Shown here piece by piece: positions 16,593-25,179 of a stretch of DNA of 64,000 nt. How positions within the stretch are numbered: the stretch's first letter is position 1; the number at the start of each line of letters is the position of its first letter. Source of the stretch: Streptomyces sp. B1I3 (lineage in GTDB: Bacteria; Actinomycetota; Actinomycetes; Streptomycetales; Streptomycetaceae). The translations under genes were made by a program, and so were the position numbers. Below the pieces are notes generated by a model that was given only the letters and a program-made list of their open reading frames with translations, was not told the origin of the DNA and searched no databases. Location: positions 4,114,501 through 4,178,500 of the forward strand of contig NZ_JAUSYD010000001.1 of the NCBI RefSeq assembly GCF_030816615.1. Direction: 5' to 3'.

Positions 16593-18206
16593 TCAGGCCG
16601 GGTCGCCGGTCGCGATCCGCAGCTCGAAGTGGGCACCCCGCTCGGACACGGCCGCACCCGAGGTCGGGAACTGGTCGATGACCTGGTCCTCCGCGTAGGT
16701 GTTGCCCTCCACCTCGATGACCTTGACCGTCCAGCCGGCCGCGTCGGCACACGCCCTCGCGGAGAGGATGTCCTTGTAGATGAAGTTCGGCGCCTGGACC
16801 TTCGCCGGGTCGTCCGTGTCCTCGGGCGGGTCCGTGCACTCCTCGGTTTCCATCGTCCGGTTGCGCTCCGGAGGCTTGTGCTCCCCCGCCACCGTGGACG
16901 CGCTGGAGTCCGGGTCGCCGCCCTTGCCGTTGTTCGAGTCGCCGCCCATGTTCAGGAAGGCGATGAGGCCGCCGATCGCGACGAGTGCGACCACGATCGA
17001 CCCCACGACGACCGGCATGTTGGACCTGGAACCGCCGTTGCCGCCCGTGGGCTGCGCGGACAGCGTGTACGGAGGCGGCGTCTGCCCGCCCAGAGGGGCC
17101 GGGGCCCCGTACGGCTGCGCCGTCTGCGGGTAGCCGTAACCGTGGCTGGGGGTGGGCGGCCCGTAGGGGCCGGGCTGGTGGTGCTGCGGCTGGGGCTGGT
17201 ACGGCGTGTGCACGCTCTGCGGGGCGGGGGTTCCCTGGTCCACGGGTGGGAAGACCGCCGAGCCGACGCCCGAGCCACTGTTCGCCGGCGCACCTCCGCC
17301 GATGATCACCGGAGCGCCCGCCGGCCCGCTTGCGTTCAGCACGCGGGCGATCTCGTCCTGCATGGCCGCGGCACTGGGGAAGCGCTCGTTCGGGTTCTTC
17401 TTCAGAGCCCGCGCGACGAGCGCGTCCATCGCCGGGGAGATGGATCGGTTGATGGTTGACGGAGCGACGGGCTCCTCCTGGACATGCGCGTACGCGATGG
17501 CCAGCGGCGAGTCCGCGTCGAACGGGATGCGCCCTGTGAGCAGCTGGAAGAGCATGATGCCGACCGAGTACAGGTCGGACCGCGCGTCCACGCCGCGGCC
17601 CAGCGCCTGCTCGGGGGAGAGGTACTGCGGCGTGCCGACGACCATGCCGGTCTGGGTCATCGAGGTGACCCCGGACTGCATGGCGCGTGCGATGCCGAAG
17701 TCCATGACCTTGACCACGCCACGCTTGGTCATCATCACGTTGCCGGGCTTGATGTCGCGGTGGACCAGGCCCATCTCGTGGCTGTTCTCCAGGGCGGCGA
17801 GCACATCGGCCGTCACCTTGAGGGCCTTGTCGGCCGGCATCGCGCCGTACTGCTGGATGTCCGACTGGAGTACGGAGCCGAGTGGCTGCCCCTCGACGTA
17901 CTCCATGACGATGTACGGCATCAGCGCGCCGCCGAGCTCGTCCTCGCCGGTGTCGAACACCGAGACGATGTTGGTGTGCTGCAGCTTGGCCACGGCCTGG
18001 GCCTCGCGCCGGAAGCGCTCGCGGAAGGACTGCTCGCGTCCCAGCTCCGTGTGGAGCGTCTTGATGGCGACCTGGCGGTCGAGTGCCGAGTCGTACGCCA
18101 GGTAGACGGACGCCATTCCGCCCTCGCCGAGCAGGTCGCGCAGCTGGTAGCGTCCGCCGGCCACGGATCCGCCCGCGTAGCGCCCTTGTGCGCCGTCGTG
18201 GCTCAT
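16593..18206 (-). CDS. Membrane Ser/Thr protein kinase with one PASTA domain
   Basis: A 537-residue PknB-type kinase. The kinase domain (about residues 18-280) shows the glycine loop GEGGMASVY, the lysine in VAIKTL, the catalytic loop HRDIKPGNV, DFGIA and activation segment TMTQTGMVVGTPQYLSPEQ. A Pro/Gln-rich juxtamembrane linker leads to one helix (VVVGSIVVALVAIGGLIAFL) and an extracytoplasmic region ending in a single PASTA-like repeat (VQAPNFIYKDILSARACADAAGW...DQFPTSGAAV), thought to sense cell-wall precursors. AGGGGG nine bases upstream makes the ATG at 18206 better than the one at 18215. It is divergent from a second kinase. Confidence 0.88.
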   Translation of the reverse strand: MSHDGAQGRYAGGSVAGGRYQLRDLLGEGGMASVYLAYDSALDRQVAIKTLHTELGREQSFRERFRREAQAVAKLQHTNIVSVFDTGEDELGGALMPYIVMEYVEGQPLGSVLQSDIQQYGAMPADKALKVTADVLAALENSHEMGLVHRDIKPGNVMMTKRGVVKVMDFGIARAMQSGVTSMTQTGMVVGTPQYLSPEQALGRGVDARSDLYSVGIMLFQLLTGRIPFDADSPLAIAYAHVQEEPVAPSTINRSISPAMDALVARALKKNPNERFPSAAAMQDEIARVLNASGPAGAPVIIGGGAPANSGSGVGSAVFPPVDQGTPAPQSVHTPYQPQPQHHQPGPYGPPTPSHGYGYPQTAQPYGAPAPLGGQTPPPYTLSAQPTGGNGGSRSNMPVVVGSIVVALVAIGGLIAFLNMGGDSNNGKGGDPDSSASTVAGEHKPPERNRTMETEECTDPPEDTDDPAKVQAPNFIYKDILSARACADAAGWTVKVIEVEGNTYAEDQVIDQFPTSGAAVSERGAHFELRIATGDPA

Positions 18207-18500
18207 GACTTGCATCCCCCTCGGCGCCCGACGGACGCGGTGATCCCTGTTACGGGCCAAGTCTGCCCGAGGGGTACGACACGTCAAGCCAGGTGCCCGT
18301 TCCGTGACCCTACGCACTGGAAGCGTCTCGGAAGCGTTACAGGAAACGCATGGAATTTGCGTGGTCGGCACGCGAGCCGATTGGATGACCCGTCACTCCC
18401 GAAACCGGTGTGTCCTCCGGAGGCTGTAGCGTGACGTGGCAATGCAGCAAGGCACCGTGAGAACCCGCGCACGCGGGGACAGATACGACGGCGAGGACTG

Positions 18501-20132
18501 ATGGCACCCGATTCCGAAGCAAACGGCGGCGGAGTTTCGGATGGCACCGACTCCTGGGGCGTCGGTGGCGTGGTCGGGGACGGCCGCTACCGCATGACCC
18601 ACCGGCTGGGCCGCGGCGGCATGGCCGAGGTCTTCGCCGCGGAGGACGTCCGGCTCGGACGTACGGTCGCGGTGAAACTCCTGCGGTCCGACCTCGCCGA
18701 GGACCCGGTCTCCAAGGCCCGATTCACCCGCGAGGCACAGTCCGTCGCGGGGCTCAACCACCATGCGATCGTCGCGGTGTACGACTCCGGCGAGGACGTC
18801 GTGGGCGGGGCGACCGTCCCGTACATCGTGATGGAGCTGGTCGAGGGCCGCACGATCCGCGAGCTGCTGATCAGCGCCGAGGCCCCGCCGCCCGAGCAGG
18901 CGCTGATCATCGTCTCGGGCGTGCTGGAAGCGCTCGCGTACTCGCACCAGCACGGCATCGTGCACCGTGACATCAAGCCGGCGAACGTGATCATCACGAA
19001 CTCCGGTGCGGTCAAGGTGATGGACTTCGGCATCGCCCGTGCGCTGCACGGCGCCCAGTCGACGATGACCCAGACGGGCATGGTCATGGGCACGCCCCAG
19101 TACCTCTCCCCCGAACAGGCACTCGGCAAGGCGGTCGACCACCGTTCCGACCTGTACGCCACCGGCTGCCTGCTCTACGAACTGCTGGCCCTGCGGCCTC
19201 CGTTCACCGGCGAGACGCCGCTGTCCGTCGTGTACCAGCACGTGCAGGACATCCCGGTCCCGCCGTCGGAGGTCGCGGGCAGCGTGCCGCCGGAGCTGGA
19301 CGGCCTCGTCATGCGCTCCCTCGCCAAGGACCCGGACGACCGGTTCCAGAGCGCCGAGGAGATGCGCGGCCTGGTCCAGTACAGCCTGCAGATGCTGCAG
19401 GTCCAGGGCGGGCACACGGGTACGTGGAACACGGGCCCGGTCGTGGCCCACGACGGCGGCCACACGGCGGCGATGAACATCGGCGGCGGTACGGCGGCGA
19501 TGGCGCACCCCATGAACGGGGACACCTCGCAGGGGCCGATCCTTCCGCCGATGAACCCCGACGACGGTGCGTACGCCGGTGGTCAGCGCAACGGCGGCGG
19601 GCGCGGGAAGATGTGGCTGTTCGTCCTGCTGGCCCTGATCGCGATCGGTGCGGGAGTCGCGTTCGCCGTACAGGCGTCGAACGACAGCGGCACGAAGAAG
19701 AAGCCGACCCATACGCCTTCCGCCAGCGCGTCACCGTCCGAGACGGCGTCCTCGCCGGAGCCGTCGGACGAGGCGACGGAGGAGCAGTCGCAGGATCCGG
19801 ACAACTCCACGGGCGGGAACACCTGGCCCAGCAAGCAGCCGTCGTGGCCCCCGTCCGACACCCCGACCCAGCCGACCCGCGAGCCCTCGGACACCCCGAC
19901 CTCGGCGGACCCGGGCGACAGTGACGGCGGCAGCTCGACGACGGAGGGCGACACCGGCGACACGGGCACCACCGAGGGCGACAGCGGCACCGAGGGCACC
20001 ACCGAGGGAACGACCGACGGCAGCGGCACGACGACCGACGGCAGCAGCGGCGGTACGCCGGCCGGGACCTCGGCGGGCGCCGCCGCGGGAACGACCACCG
20101 GTACGGGCACGGGCACGGGCACCACGCCGTGA
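18501..20132 (+). CDS. Membrane Ser/Thr protein kinase with low-complexity extracytoplasmic tail
   Basis: A 543-residue paralogue of the neighbouring kinase. The kinase domain shows GRGGMAEVF, VAVKLL, HRDIKPANV, DFGIA and TMTQTGMVMGTPQYLSPEQ. A single helix (MWLFVLLALIAIGAGVAFAVQA, about residues 371-392) separates it from an outer tail of about 150 residues made almost wholly of Thr, Ser, Gly, Asp and Pro with TEGD/TTDG-like repeats and no PASTA domain. The two kinases share a 294-bp divergent promoter region (18207-18500). The tail may be a wall-spanning spacer; what it senses, if anything, is unknown. Confidence 0.88.
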   Translation: MAPDSEANGGGVSDGTDSWGVGGVVGDGRYRMTHRLGRGGMAEVFAAEDVRLGRTVAVKLLRSDLAEDPVSKARFTREAQSVAGLNHHAIVAVYDSGEDVVGGATVPYIVMELVEGRTIRELLISAEAPPPEQALIIVSGVLEALAYSHQHGIVHRDIKPANVIITNSGAVKVMDFGIARALHGAQSTMTQTGMVMGTPQYLSPEQALGKAVDHRSDLYATGCLLYELLALRPPFTGETPLSVVYQHVQDIPVPPSEVAGSVPPELDGLVMRSLAKDPDDRFQSAEEMRGLVQYSLQMLQVQGGHTGTWNTGPVVAHDGGHTAAMNIGGGTAAMAHPMNGDTSQGPILPPMNPDDGAYAGGQRNGGGRGKMWLFVLLALIAIGAGVAFAVQASNDSGTKKKPTHTPSASASPSETASSPEPSDEATEEQSQDPDNSTGGNTWPSKQPSWPPSDTPTQPTREPSDTPTSADPGDSDGGSSTTEGDTGDTGTTEGDSGTEGTTEGTTDGSGTTTDGSSGGTPAGTSAGAAAGTTTGTGTGTGTTP

Positions 20133-20157
20133 CCGAGAGGGCCGGGCGCCACGGGAC

Positions 20158-21213
20158 TCACCCCGTGAAGGCCTCGCTCACCGCTTCGTAGGCGCGCGTC
20201 CACCACACGGCCAGGGCCGACACCGCAGGGAACTGCGGGTCGGCCCTGCGGTCGTGGAAGCTGTAACGCCAGCGCAGTATCCAGAAGTCGTTGAGCCGCT
20301 CCCACCACACCCGGTGCACGGCGGCGGCCAGTTCGGCCGGCCCTGCGCCCGCCGACCGCCGGTAGGCGCGGGCGTAGGCCCGCACCTTCTCCAGCGCCAG
20401 CTCGCCGTCCGGTCGTACGAAGAAGATCACCGCCGCCCGCACGGCCTCTTCGGCCCGCGGCTGCACCCCGAGCCGGTCCCAGTCCACGATCGCGACCGGA
20501 TCGGCGCCCCGGTAGAGCAGGTTCAGCGGGTGGAAGTCGCCGTGCACCCAGCCCCTGGCGGCTCCCCCGGGGGTGGGCGGGCGGCGGTGGGCGTGCTGCT
20601 CCAGCAGGGCGCGGCGCTCGATGAGCCGGTGCACGGCGAGCTCGTCGAAGGCGTCGCGGGGACCCATGCCGCGAGCGGCTGCCAGCAACTCGTCGATCAG
20701 CGCGAAGGTGTCGGCCGGGTCGGAGCTCTGCCCTTGAACCGGAGGCGGCGGGTCCGCTTCCATGACGCGTTCCAGCCCTGTGTGTACGGCTCCGAGGAGC
20801 GCCCCGAGTCGTCGTGACTGGGCCGTGGTCAGCTGGGCGCCGTCCCGGTGGAGCCCGTCGACCCACGGATGGAGGGCGTAGCGCCGGCCGTCGATGACCG
20901 TGACCGTCTCACCCTCCGTGTCCGCGAGCGGTGGGGCGACGGGGACGCCGAGGGATTGCAGCTGCTGGGTCGCCCTGTGCTGCCGGACGATGGTGGCGTG
21001 GTCGCCGCTCGCGTCGTCGAGGTGGTGCTTGTCGAGGTGGTGCTTGAGGAAATAGGGGCCGCGGGTGGTGGAGACGCGGTAACCGTGGTTGAGCAGGCCC
21101 TTGGTCAAGGGCTCGCAGCTGAGGGGTTCACCGGCGTCGGGGTAGCGGCGCAGGACCTCGCCGACCGGGGGTACAGGTGGAAGGGTCACAGATGAGCGCG
21201 GCACTCGCCACAT
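20158..21213 (-). CDS. Phosphotransferase enzyme family protein (aminoglycoside phosphotransferase-like fold)
   Basis: A 351-residue APH/choline-kinase-like protein. The catalytic loop GWVHGDFHPLNLLY and the metal-binding IVDWDRLGV are intact, so phosphotransferase activity on a small hydroxylated molecule is likely, but the substrate is not evident. Near residue 57 the sequence HHLDKHHLDD is a short in-frame duplication within the N-lobe strand that normally carries the ATP lysine (YFLKHHL). The start ATG at 21213 has TAGCGT eight bases upstream and no Shine-Dalgarno sequence; a GTG at 21189 is an alternative. It lies just downstream of the PPOX-type gene, both minus strand. Confidence 0.82.
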   Translation of the reverse strand: MWRVPRSSVTLPPVPPVGEVLRRYPDAGEPLSCEPLTKGLLNHGYRVSTTRGPYFLKHHLDKHHLDDASGDHATIVRQHRATQQLQSLGVPVAPPLADTEGETVTVIDGRRYALHPWVDGLHRDGAQLTTAQSRRLGALLGAVHTGLERVMEADPPPPVQGQSSDPADTFALIDELLAAARGMGPRDAFDELAVHRLIERRALLEQHAHRRPPTPGGAARGWVHGDFHPLNLLYRGADPVAIVDWDRLGVQPRAEEAVRAAVIFFVRPDGELALEKVRAYARAYRRSAGAGPAELAAAVHRVWWERLNDFWILRWRYSFHDRRADPQFPAVSALAVWWTRAYEAVSEAFTG

Positions 21214-21238
21214 GTTAGGTGACGCTACGTGGCTGGTT

Positions 21239-21679
21239 TTACGAACTTGCGTCGAAGCTCAGAGTGTGTATATGGATCACGTGCGGTTCGAGCCGGAGGT
21301 ACACCGGATCGAACGGCGCACCGTCCACCGCGGCCGGGCCGGCACCGAAGGACGCGCGCTCCTCGGGCCCCGGACGCACGAGTTCCGCCGGCCCGGTGAA
21401 CTGCACCGACCACAGGTCCTCCGCCTCGCCGGACGCGCCGGGCCGGGCGGGCCCCCGGGAGTCGCAGTTGTCCGCCCCGTAGGCGATGACGCTGCCGTCG
21501 CACGACTCGTGGCAGCCGAGTCCCCGGTGCATGCGGAGGATGACACGGCCGTCGACGACGAGGTGCCGGGCCACGGCCAGGAAGGGCAGGGCCCGCATGC
21601 TCGTGGCCAGGCGGCCGTAGCGGACGCGGCCGAGCAGTTCGAAGGCGCGGCGTTCGTCGGAGGGGCGGGAGGACGGCAT
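21239..21679 (-). CDS. Pyridoxamine 5'-phosphate oxidase-fold flavoprotein
   Basis: A 146-residue split-barrel protein of the PPOX/NimA-like type. It opens with FELLGRVRYGRLATSMRALPFLAVARHLVVDGRVILRMH and contains VIAYGADNCDS and a LWSVQFTGPAELV strand, consistent with FMN or F420 binding. GGAG ten bases before ATG 21679 supports this start over the GTG at 21688. Its stop is only 25 bp from the phosphotransferase start, so the two may be co-transcribed. The substrate is unknown. Confidence 0.75.
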   Translation of the reverse strand: MPSSRPSDERRAFELLGRVRYGRLATSMRALPFLAVARHLVVDGRVILRMHRGLGCHESCDGSVIAYGADNCDSRGPARPGASGEAEDLWSVQFTGPAELVRPGPEERASFGAGPAAVDGAPFDPVYLRLEPHVIHIHTLSFDASS

Positions 21680-22032
21680 GCGTTCCACTCTCCGTCACCT
21701 GTAGGGCCCGGGTAAGGGTCCGCCGCCCCCGGCGGAGCGGGACCAAAGTCCCTGCCCGGGCGCCCGCCGCGGGACCACGCCGCTGTGTGCGGCCGTGCCG
21801 GACCTGCCGCCCGGACGGACCGCGGCACCCGTGCCGACCACGCCGCCCAGGCCGGACCGCGACGCGCAGGCCGGACCGCGGCACCCGTGCCGACCACGCC
21901 GGACCGCGACGCGCACGCCCACCGCCTGGGCCGGACCACGCGCTCCGGACGCCTGTACAGGACGCGCCGCCCGCCGCCGTGTGTGCCCGTGCTGCACCTA
22001 CCACCCAGGCCCGGCCGCGCCGTCCGCCCGGC
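21680..22032. repeat. Noncoding stretch with 56-bp-spaced direct repeats
   Basis: This 353-bp GC-rich gap has no convincing gene. A 29-bp sequence occurs identically at 21817-21845 and 21873-21901 (beginning GGACCGCGGCACCCGTGCCG), and a 15-bp sequence GGACCGCGACGCGCA at 21854-21868 and 21901-21915. Together they form two tandem units of about 56 and 47 bp, the second shortened. It separates the response regulator end from the PPOX-type gene start. Confidence 0.6.
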
Positions 22033-22692
22033 TCAGCGCCTCTCGGCCTGCAGCCTCGCCACGTACGCCGCGGCCTGGGAGCGCCGCTCCATCCCCAGCT
22101 TGGCGAGCAGGCTGGACACGTAGTTCTTGATGGTCTTCTCGGCCAGGTGCAGCCGCTCCCCGATCACCCGGTTAGTCAGCCCTTCGCCGATCAGGTCGAG
22201 GATCCTGCGTTCCTGGTCGGTCAGGCCGGCGAGCCGGTCGTCGCTCCGGCCGTCCTTCCCCTCCCGGAGCCGTTCCAGCACGCGCGCCGTGGCCGCCGGG
22301 TCCAGCAGGGACTTCCCGGCCGCCACGTCCCGTACGGCGTTGAGCAGTTCGTTGCCCCGGATCGCCTTCAGCACGTATCCGGAGGCGCCCGCCATGATCG
22401 CGTCGAACAGGGCTTCGTCATCGGCGTAGGAGGTGAGCATCAGGCAGTGGATGCTGTCGTCCCGTGAGCGGATCTCCCGGCAGACCTCCACGCCGCTGCC
22501 GTCGGGGAGGCGTACGTCCAGGACGGCGACATCCGGCCGTGTCGCGGGGATCCGTACGAGCGCGTCCGCCGCCGTGCCGGCTTCGCCGACGACCTCGATG
22601 TCCTCCTCGACGGAAAGCAGCTCGTGAACGCCCCGCCGGACGACTTCGTGATCATCGAGCAGAAAAACAGTGATTTTTCCATCTTCGCGCAC
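22033..22692 (-). CDS. NarL/FixJ family response regulator
   Basis: A 219-residue two-domain regulator. The receiver domain has the acidic pair LLDDHE, the phospho-acceptor aspartate in VLDVRLPDG, TS at MLTSYADD and lysine at YVLKAI. The C-terminal LuxR-type HTH reads LTDQERRILDLIGEGLTNRVIGERLHLAEKTIKNYVSSLLAKLGM, a DevR-like pattern. The GTG at 22692 (MREDGKITVFLLDDHE) is chosen from similarity to homologues I recall; no well-placed Shine-Dalgarno sequence is visible, and an in-frame GTG at 22710 after AAAGGA is possible. No histidine kinase gene is adjacent, so it is an orphan here. It is divergent from bkdF. Confidence 0.87.
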   Translation of the reverse strand: MREDGKITVFLLDDHEVVRRGVHELLSVEEDIEVVGEAGTAADALVRIPATRPDVAVLDVRLPDGSGVEVCREIRSRDDSIHCLMLTSYADDEALFDAIMAGASGYVLKAIRGNELLNAVRDVAAGKSLLDPAATARVLERLREGKDGRSDDRLAGLTDQERRILDLIGEGLTNRVIGERLHLAEKTIKNYVSSLLAKLGMERRSQAAAYVARLQAERR

Positions 22693-23036
22693 AATCGCAG
22701 TCTCACACACTCCTTTCCCGTTCGCCCTTCCCTGCCGCTGTCGACCGGGATAACGTGCCGTTGTTCCGGCGGCCGCGAGGCCGTTACCAGTGCTGTGACC
22801 AGCGAGACTTCCCGATTTTTTCGATTTACTTGGAAATCCAAGCAAAATCGCAGGTCACAAGGTGTTTCGCAGTTATGCGACGCACTGGGTAACGTGCCTA
22901 TGACAGGGCGCTCGCCGGGGCACCTGTCACGCCTGTTCCGGCCGAGCGGCACACACCCCGTGCCCGGGCCCGGACACAGGCGAGCCGCACTGGTTCCCGG
23001 CCATCCCGGGGGCCGGACCGACGGAGGAGCACGCAC
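22693..23036. promoter_or_regulatory. Divergent regulatory region between response regulator and bkdF
   Basis: A 344-bp noncoding region with an unusually AT-rich core. At 22822-22850 an imperfect palindrome centres on CTTGGA-AA-TCCAAG (22829-22842) flanked by CGATTT and AAAATCG. At 22867-22880, TCGCA-GTTA-TGCGA is a perfect small inverted repeat overlapping TTCGCA, a possible -35, with TAACGT (22890-22895) 18 bp later as a possible -10 for bkdF. A GGAGGAG precedes the bkdF GTG. Confidence 0.5.
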
Positions 23037-24185
23037 GTGACCGTGGAAAGCACTGCCGCGCGTAAACCGCGACGCAGCAGCAAGCGGACCAGCGCCGCGA
23101 AGACGCCACAGACATCCGAGCCCCAGCTGGTACAGCTGCTGACGCCGGAGGGCGAGCGCGTCGAGCACCCGGACTACGAGATCGACCTGAGCGGCGACGA
23201 GCTGCGCGGTCTCTACCGGGACATGGTCCTGACCCGCCGCTTCGACGCCGAGGCCACCGCGCTGCAGCGTCAGGGCGAGCTGGGCCTGTGGGCCTCGCTG
23301 CTGGGCCAGGAGGCCGCGCAGATCGGCTCCGGCCGGGCGCTGCGCGACGACGACTACGTCTTCCCGACCTACCGGGAGCACGGCGTCGCCTGGTGCCGGG
23401 GCGTCGACCCGACCAATCTGCTCGGGATGTTCCGCGGTGTGAACCACGGCGGCTGGGACCCGAACACGAACAACTTCCACCTGTACACGATCGTCATCGG
23501 CTCGCAGACCCTGCACGCCACCGGCTACGCCATGGGCGTCGCCAAGGACGGCGCGGACTCGGCCGTGATCGCGTACTTCGGTGACGGTGCCTCCAGCCAG
23601 GGCGACGTCGCGGAGGCCTTCACCTTCTCGGCCGTCTACAACGCCCCCGTGGTGTTCTTCTGCCAGAACAACCAGTGGGCGATCTCGGAGCCGACGGAGA
23701 GGCAGACCCGGGTGCCGCTCTACCAGCGCGCCCAGGGCTTCGGCTTCCCCGGCGTCCGGGTCGACGGCAACGACGTACTCGCGTGTCTCGCCGTCACCAG
23801 GTCGGCGCTGGAGCGGGCCCGCCGGGGCGAGGGACCCACCCTCGTCGAGGCGTTCACCTACCGCATGGGTGCCCACACCACCTCCGACGACCCGACCAAG
23901 TACCGGGCGGACGAGGAGCGGGCGGCGTGGGAGGCCAAGGACCCGATCCTCCGGCTGCGTACGTACATGGAGAAGCAGGACCTCGCCGACGCGGGGTACT
24001 TCACCGCGCTGGAGGAGGAGAGCGAGACCCTCGGCAAGCGGGTACGCGAAGCGGTACGGGCCATGCCCGACCCGGACCGGCTGGCCATCTTCGACCACGC
24101 CTACGCCGACGGCAGCCCGCTCGTCGACGAGGAGCGTGCCCAGTTCGCCGCGTACCAGGCATCGTTCGCCGAGGAGGGCAACTAG
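23037..24185 (+). CDS. bkdF: Branched-chain alpha-keto acid dehydrogenase E1 alpha subunit, second copy
   Basis: A 382-residue E1-alpha paralogous to bkdA. The TPP-binding motif spans YFGDGASSQGDVAEAF to VVFFCQNNQWAIS. An N-terminal basic extension of about 40 residues (ARKPRRSSKRTSAAK) is absent from bkdA. GTG 23037 follows GGAGGAGCACGCAC. In S. avermitilis the bkdFGH cluster lies about 12 kb downstream of bkdABC and supplies the isobutyryl- and 2-methylbutyryl-CoA starters of avermectin; the 13.4-kb spacing here leads me to use those names, although other species use bkdA1/A2-style numbering. Confidence 0.85.
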   Translation: MTVESTAARKPRRSSKRTSAAKTPQTSEPQLVQLLTPEGERVEHPDYEIDLSGDELRGLYRDMVLTRRFDAEATALQRQGELGLWASLLGQEAAQIGSGRALRDDDYVFPTYREHGVAWCRGVDPTNLLGMFRGVNHGGWDPNTNNFHLYTIVIGSQTLHATGYAMGVAKDGADSAVIAYFGDGASSQGDVAEAFTFSAVYNAPVVFFCQNNQWAISEPTERQTRVPLYQRAQGFGFPGVRVDGNDVLACLAVTRSALERARRGEGPTLVEAFTYRMGAHTTSDDPTKYRADEERAAWEAKDPILRLRTYMEKQDLADAGYFTALEEESETLGKRVREAVRAMPDPDRLAIFDHAYADGSPLVDEERAQFAAYQASFAEEGN

Positions 24186-24187
24186 CC

Positions 24188-25168
24188 ATGCCCATGCAGA
24201 AGATGTCCATCGCGAAGGCGCTCAACGAGTCGCTGCGCAAGGCTCTCGAGACCGACCCCAAGGTCCTCATCATGGGTGAGGACGTCGGCAAGCTCGGCGG
24301 GGTCTTCCGCATCACGGACGGCCTCCAGAAGGACTTCGGCGAGGGCCGGGTCATCGACACCCCGCTCGCCGAGTCCGGCATCGTCGGTACGGCGATCGGA
24401 CTGGCCCTGCGGGGTTACCGGCCGGTCGTCGAGATCCAGTTCGACGGCTTCGTCTTCCCGGCGTACGACCAGATCGTCACGCAGCTCGCCAAGATGCACG
24501 CCCGCGCTCTCGGCAAGATCAAGATGCCGGTCGTCGTCCGCATCCCGTACGGCGGCGGCATCGGTGCCGTCGAGCACCACAGCGAGTCGCCCGAGGCGCT
24601 GTTCGCCCACGTGGCGGGCCTGAAGGTCGTCTCGCCGTCCAACGCAGCCGACGCCTACTGGATGATGCAGCAGGCCGTCCAGAGCGACGATCCGATCATC
24701 TTCTTCGAGCCGAAGCGGCGCTACTGGGACAAGGGGGAGCTCGACACCGAGGCCATCCCCGGTCCGCTGCACAAGGCCGTCGTGGCCCGCGTGGGCTCCG
24801 ACCTCACGCTGGCGGCGTACGGCCCGATGGTGAAGGTCTGCCTGGAGGCGGCCGCCGCCGCGCAGGAGGAGGGCAAGTCGATCGAGGTCCTCGACCTGCG
24901 GTCGATGTCCCCGATCGACTTCGACACCGTCCAGACCTCGGTCGAGAAGACCGGCCGGCTCGTGGTGGTCCACGAGGCGCCGGTGTTCTACGGCTCGGGG
25001 GCCGAGATCGCGGCCCGGATCACCGAGCGCTGCTTCTACCACCTCGAAGCGCCCGTACTGAGGGTCGGCGGCTACCACGCCCCCTACCCGCCGGCCCGGC
25101 TCGAGGACGAGTACCTGCCGAATCTCGACAGGGTGCTCGACGCCGTCGACCGCTCGCTGGCGTACTGA
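24188..25168 (+). CDS. bkdG: Branched-chain alpha-keto acid dehydrogenase E1 beta subunit, second copy
   Basis: A 326-residue E1-beta. Family segments include MGEDVGKLGGVFRITDGL, VVEIQFDGFVFPAYDQIVTQLAKM and RIPYGGGIGAVEHHSES, with a transketolase C-terminal domain (DLRSMSPIDFDTVQTSVEKTGRLVVVHEAP). It lacks the short N-terminal tail of bkdB. The ATG at 24188 lies two bases after the bkdF stop; the ATG at 24194 is an alternative start. The open frame extending back to 23675 overlaps bkdF in another frame and is not coding. Confidence 0.87.
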   Translation: MPMQKMSIAKALNESLRKALETDPKVLIMGEDVGKLGGVFRITDGLQKDFGEGRVIDTPLAESGIVGTAIGLALRGYRPVVEIQFDGFVFPAYDQIVTQLAKMHARALGKIKMPVVVRIPYGGGIGAVEHHSESPEALFAHVAGLKVVSPSNAADAYWMMQQAVQSDDPIIFFEPKRRYWDKGELDTEAIPGPLHKAVVARVGSDLTLAAYGPMVKVCLEAAAAAQEEGKSIEVLDLRSMSPIDFDTVQTSVEKTGRLVVVHEAPVFYGSGAEIAARITERCFYHLEAPVLRVGGYHAPYPPARLEDEYLPNLDRVLDAVDRSLAY

Positions 25169-25179
25169 GGAGAGGGTCC

